From: Bacteroidota bacterium
GTDB taxonomy: Bacteria > Bacteroidota > Rhodothermia > Rhodothermales > UBA10348
Direction of reading: 5' to 3'
Length of the DNA stretch: 15,126 bases
NCBI GenBank assembly: GCA_027620595.1
Contig: JAQCDI010000023.1
Coordinates: 1-15,126, forward strand
The position numbers and the translations under genes were made by a program. Below, piece after piece: positions 13,774 through 15,126 of the stretch. The number at the start of each line of letters is the position of its first letter. The first letter of the stretch is position 1. The notes beneath the pieces were generated by a model. The model was not told the DNA's origin, did not search any database, and was given only the letters and a program-made list of their open reading frames with translations.

Positions 13774-14559
13774 TCAGGACTTCAGTGGGGCCGTGGAGAA
13801 GAGCGTGAGATCCACCTGGTCCTTCATGTGCCAGCACCACATCTGCTGACAGGGGAAGACATTCTCGTAGAGCGCCTTGCCGACGATGACCGAGTCGACC
13901 CGGAACTCCTGCAACGCGTTGAGCGCAATCAGGTGATGGTGATTACCGATGCCGCCTGATGCCGTGATCCGGGCTTTCTCGAGGCGGGATCCCATCTCCC
14001 GGTAAGCATCCAGGTTCGGCCCTTCCATCGTGCCATCCCGGCCGATGTCGGTATACGCGATGCGCCGGCAGCCCCGTTGCTCCATGTCCAGCGCAAATTC
14101 CACGGCATCCAATCCGCTTCCTTCCGTCCAACCCTGGACCCGGACCTCCCCGTTGCGGGCATCGATGCCGACAACCACCTTGCTGCATCCGTACTTGTCC
14201 AGCGCCTCGGAAACCAGATCCGGATTCTGGACGGCTGCCGTGCCGATGATCACGCGGTAGACCCCCGCCTCGATGGCCCGATCGATGTCGGCCATGGAGC
14301 GGAAGCCGCCTCCGACCTGTACAGGGATGTCCAATTCGGCACAGATCCGGTGGATCACACCCCTGTTGTGCTCGTCGCTGCCACGGGCCGCGTCAAGATC
14401 CACGACATGGATGACCTTGGCATTCTGGATGCGCCAGAGCCGGGCCATCTTTACAGGATCGTCGAAATAGACCTTTTCCTCCTCGTACTGCCCCTGATGG
14501 AGCCGGACGCAGTTGCCGCCGCGCAGGTCGATGGCCGGTATGACGAGGATCTTTGACAT
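13774..14559 (-). CDS. hisA: 1-(5-phosphoribosyl)-5-[(5-phosphoribosylamino)methylideneamino]imidazole-4-carboxamide isomerase
   Basis: HisA is a cytoplasmic (beta-alpha)8-barrel that opens the ring of ProFAR in the fourth step of histidine biosynthesis. 261 residues from the ATG at 14559. The first-strand motif ILVIPAIDLRGGNCVRL gives the catalytic Asp11, VVDLDAARG (52-60) and VQVGGGFRS (80-88) the first phosphate site, VVVGIDARNG (128-137) and AYTDIGRDGTMEG (168-180) the second catalytic Asp171, and ASGGIGN (200-206) plus IVGKALYEN (225-233) the other phosphate site. The family is usually about 240-245 residues; here a Trp/Cys-rich extension of about 18-25 residues follows (CQQMWCW...FSTAPLKS). 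No other his gene lies in the window. The start has no Shine-Dalgarno motif. Confidence 0.98.
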   Translation of the reverse strand: MSKILVIPAIDLRGGNCVRLHQGQYEEEKVYFDDPVKMARLWRIQNAKVIHVVDLDAARGSDEHNRGVIHRICAELDIPVQVGGGFRSMADIDRAIEAGVYRVIIGTAAVQNPDLVSEALDKYGCSKVVVGIDARNGEVRVQGWTEGSGLDAVEFALDMEQRGCRRIAYTDIGRDGTMEGPNLDAYREMGSRLEKARITASGGIGNHHHLIALNALQEFRVDSVIVGKALYENVFPCQQMWCWHMKDQVDLTLFSTAPLKS

Positions 14560-14684
14560 GGGTTGGAAGAGGACAGGACCCCGCAGGGGCCACCAAGCGC
14601 CGTTTTCGGCTCCAACAGCTCTGTCCGGGCCGGGTTTCCCCCATTCGTCGACGGTCAGCTGGGCGAACCCCGATCCGCCCGAAG

Positions 14685-14711
14685 TTCACAGCCCGAACGG
14701 ATCCTTGTGAA
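14685..14711. promoter_or_regulatory. Inverted repeat in the divergent hisA/metG region
   Basis: TTCACA (14685-14690) and TGTGAA (14706-14711) are inverted copies 15 bp apart, and GCCCGAA occurs twice nearby (14677 and 14691). This lies between divergent genes, where an operator would be expected. The arms are short, so chance is possible. No convincing hisA or metG promoter is otherwise seen in 14560-14769. Confidence 0.25.
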
Positions 14712-14722
14712 TCCCGGGGTGG

Positions 14723-14750
14723 GGGTTGGGTGTTAGACGCCGCCCAACCC
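14723..14750 (+). promoter_or_regulatory. Stem-loop just before metG
   Basis: GGGTTGGG (14723-14730) and CCCAACCC (14743-14750) pair perfectly around a 12-nt loop, ending 19 bp before the metG ATG. If transcribed it would form the metG leader and could influence ribosome access. It contains no recognisable T-box features. Confidence 0.35.
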
Positions 14751-14769
14751 ACCATCTCGAAAGCCACTG

Positions 14770-15126
14770 ATGGCGTCTGCATCTTTCCAACGCATCCTCG
14801 TCACGGCCGCCCTGCCCTACGCCAATGGTCCCGTGCATCTGGGCCATCTGGCGGGTGCCTATCTGCCTGCCGACCTGTTTACCCGGTTCCAGCGCATGAA
14901 AGGCCAGGATATTGTCTTCGTCTGCGGTTCGGACGAAATGGGGGTGGCCATCATGGTGCGGGCCCGGAATGAGGGGATCAGCCCGCAGGATCTGGTGGAC
15001 CGGTATCATCCCATGATCGAATCGGCGTTTGCCGGATTCGGCATGAGCTTCGACCACTATGGCCGGACAACCTCCGCCGTCCATGCCGAGACGAGCCAGG
15101 ACTTCTTCCGGACGCTGGCCCGCAAA
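14770..15126 (+). CDS. metG: Methionine-tRNA ligase (methionyl-tRNA synthetase), 5' part
   Basis: This is a cytoplasmic class I aminoacyl-tRNA synthetase charging tRNA-Met. The first 119 codons are present and the frame stays open to the window end. An in-frame TAG at 14734 and no other start codon after it fix the start at the ATG at 14770. The opening ILVTAALPYANGPVHLGHLAGAYLPAD holds the HIGH-type signature HLGH (23-26), followed by FTRFQRMKGQDIVFVCGSDEMG and the connecting start GISPQDLVDRYHPMIESAFAGFGMSFDHYGRT. At position 57 Met stands where the family usually has His or Tyr (CGSDEHG). The C-terminal parts (KMSKS, anticodon domain) lie outside. Confidence 0.96.
   Translation, partial: MASASFQRILVTAALPYANGPVHLGHLAGAYLPADLFTRFQRMKGQDIVFVCGSDEMGVAIMVRARNEGISPQDLVDRYHPMIESAFAGFGMSFDHYGRTTSAVHAETSQDFFRTLARK

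Noticed and set aside
1..15126. Mobile elements, prophage, CRISPR, toxin-antitoxin or defence genes
   Set aside because: No transposase, integrase, Cas or toxin motif and no terminal or spaced direct repeats; the window reads as conserved chromosomal backbone.

Overview
The window is a GC-rich bacterial chromosome segment, densely packed with housekeeping genes. I see no phage, transposon, CRISPR, rRNA or tRNA. Most starts lack a Shine-Dalgarno motif, and a few upstream regions carry boxes loosely like the Bacteroidota TTTG / TAnnTTTG promoter. Together with the family content (LolA, Lgt with Tyr at the E. coli His103 position, a stand-alone EIIA), this suggests a high-GC member of the Bacteroidota/Rhodothermota group. 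That placement is an inference from style, not from a marker gene.

Left third, plus strand: the 3' part of dprA (DNA-processing protein of natural transformation), then a 332-bp gap with an 11-bp tandem repeat, a terminator pointing against the genes and a palindrome before the next gene. Next come rluD (rRNA pseudouridine synthase), a stand-alone PTS EIIA-type regulator, hisS and lgt. EIIA and hisS are 8 bp apart and probably share a transcript, possibly with lgt.

Middle: a DDAH/arginine-deiminase-fold hydrolase on the minus strand converges on lgt and overlaps its 3' end by 57 bp. The catalytic Cys codon lies in the overlap. It is divergent from rlmB (23S rRNA 2'-O-ribose methyltransferase, plus strand). 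After rlmB comes a minus-strand 85-aa protein of unknown function with a candidate promoter and terminator.

Right half, mostly minus strand. In transcription order: hisA (histidine biosynthesis), a membrane-anchored coiled-coil protein of unknown function, a class-V PLP aminotransferase-like enzyme, then a very tight cassette of lolA, a UPF0104/LPG-synthase-TM membrane protein and a 794-aa exported protein. The last looks like a zinc-less M1 peptidase relative followed by HEAT-like repeats. The three cassette genes are separated by -1 and +1 nt, which implies translational coupling and a shared envelope role. At the right edge, metG (methionyl-tRNA synthetase) starts on the plus strand, divergent from hisA, and runs off the window.

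The best candidate for something undescribed is the lolA / UPF0104 / pseudo-M1-HEAT cassette. Second is the dprA-rluD gap, with its repeat array and a terminator that has no visible gene to serve.
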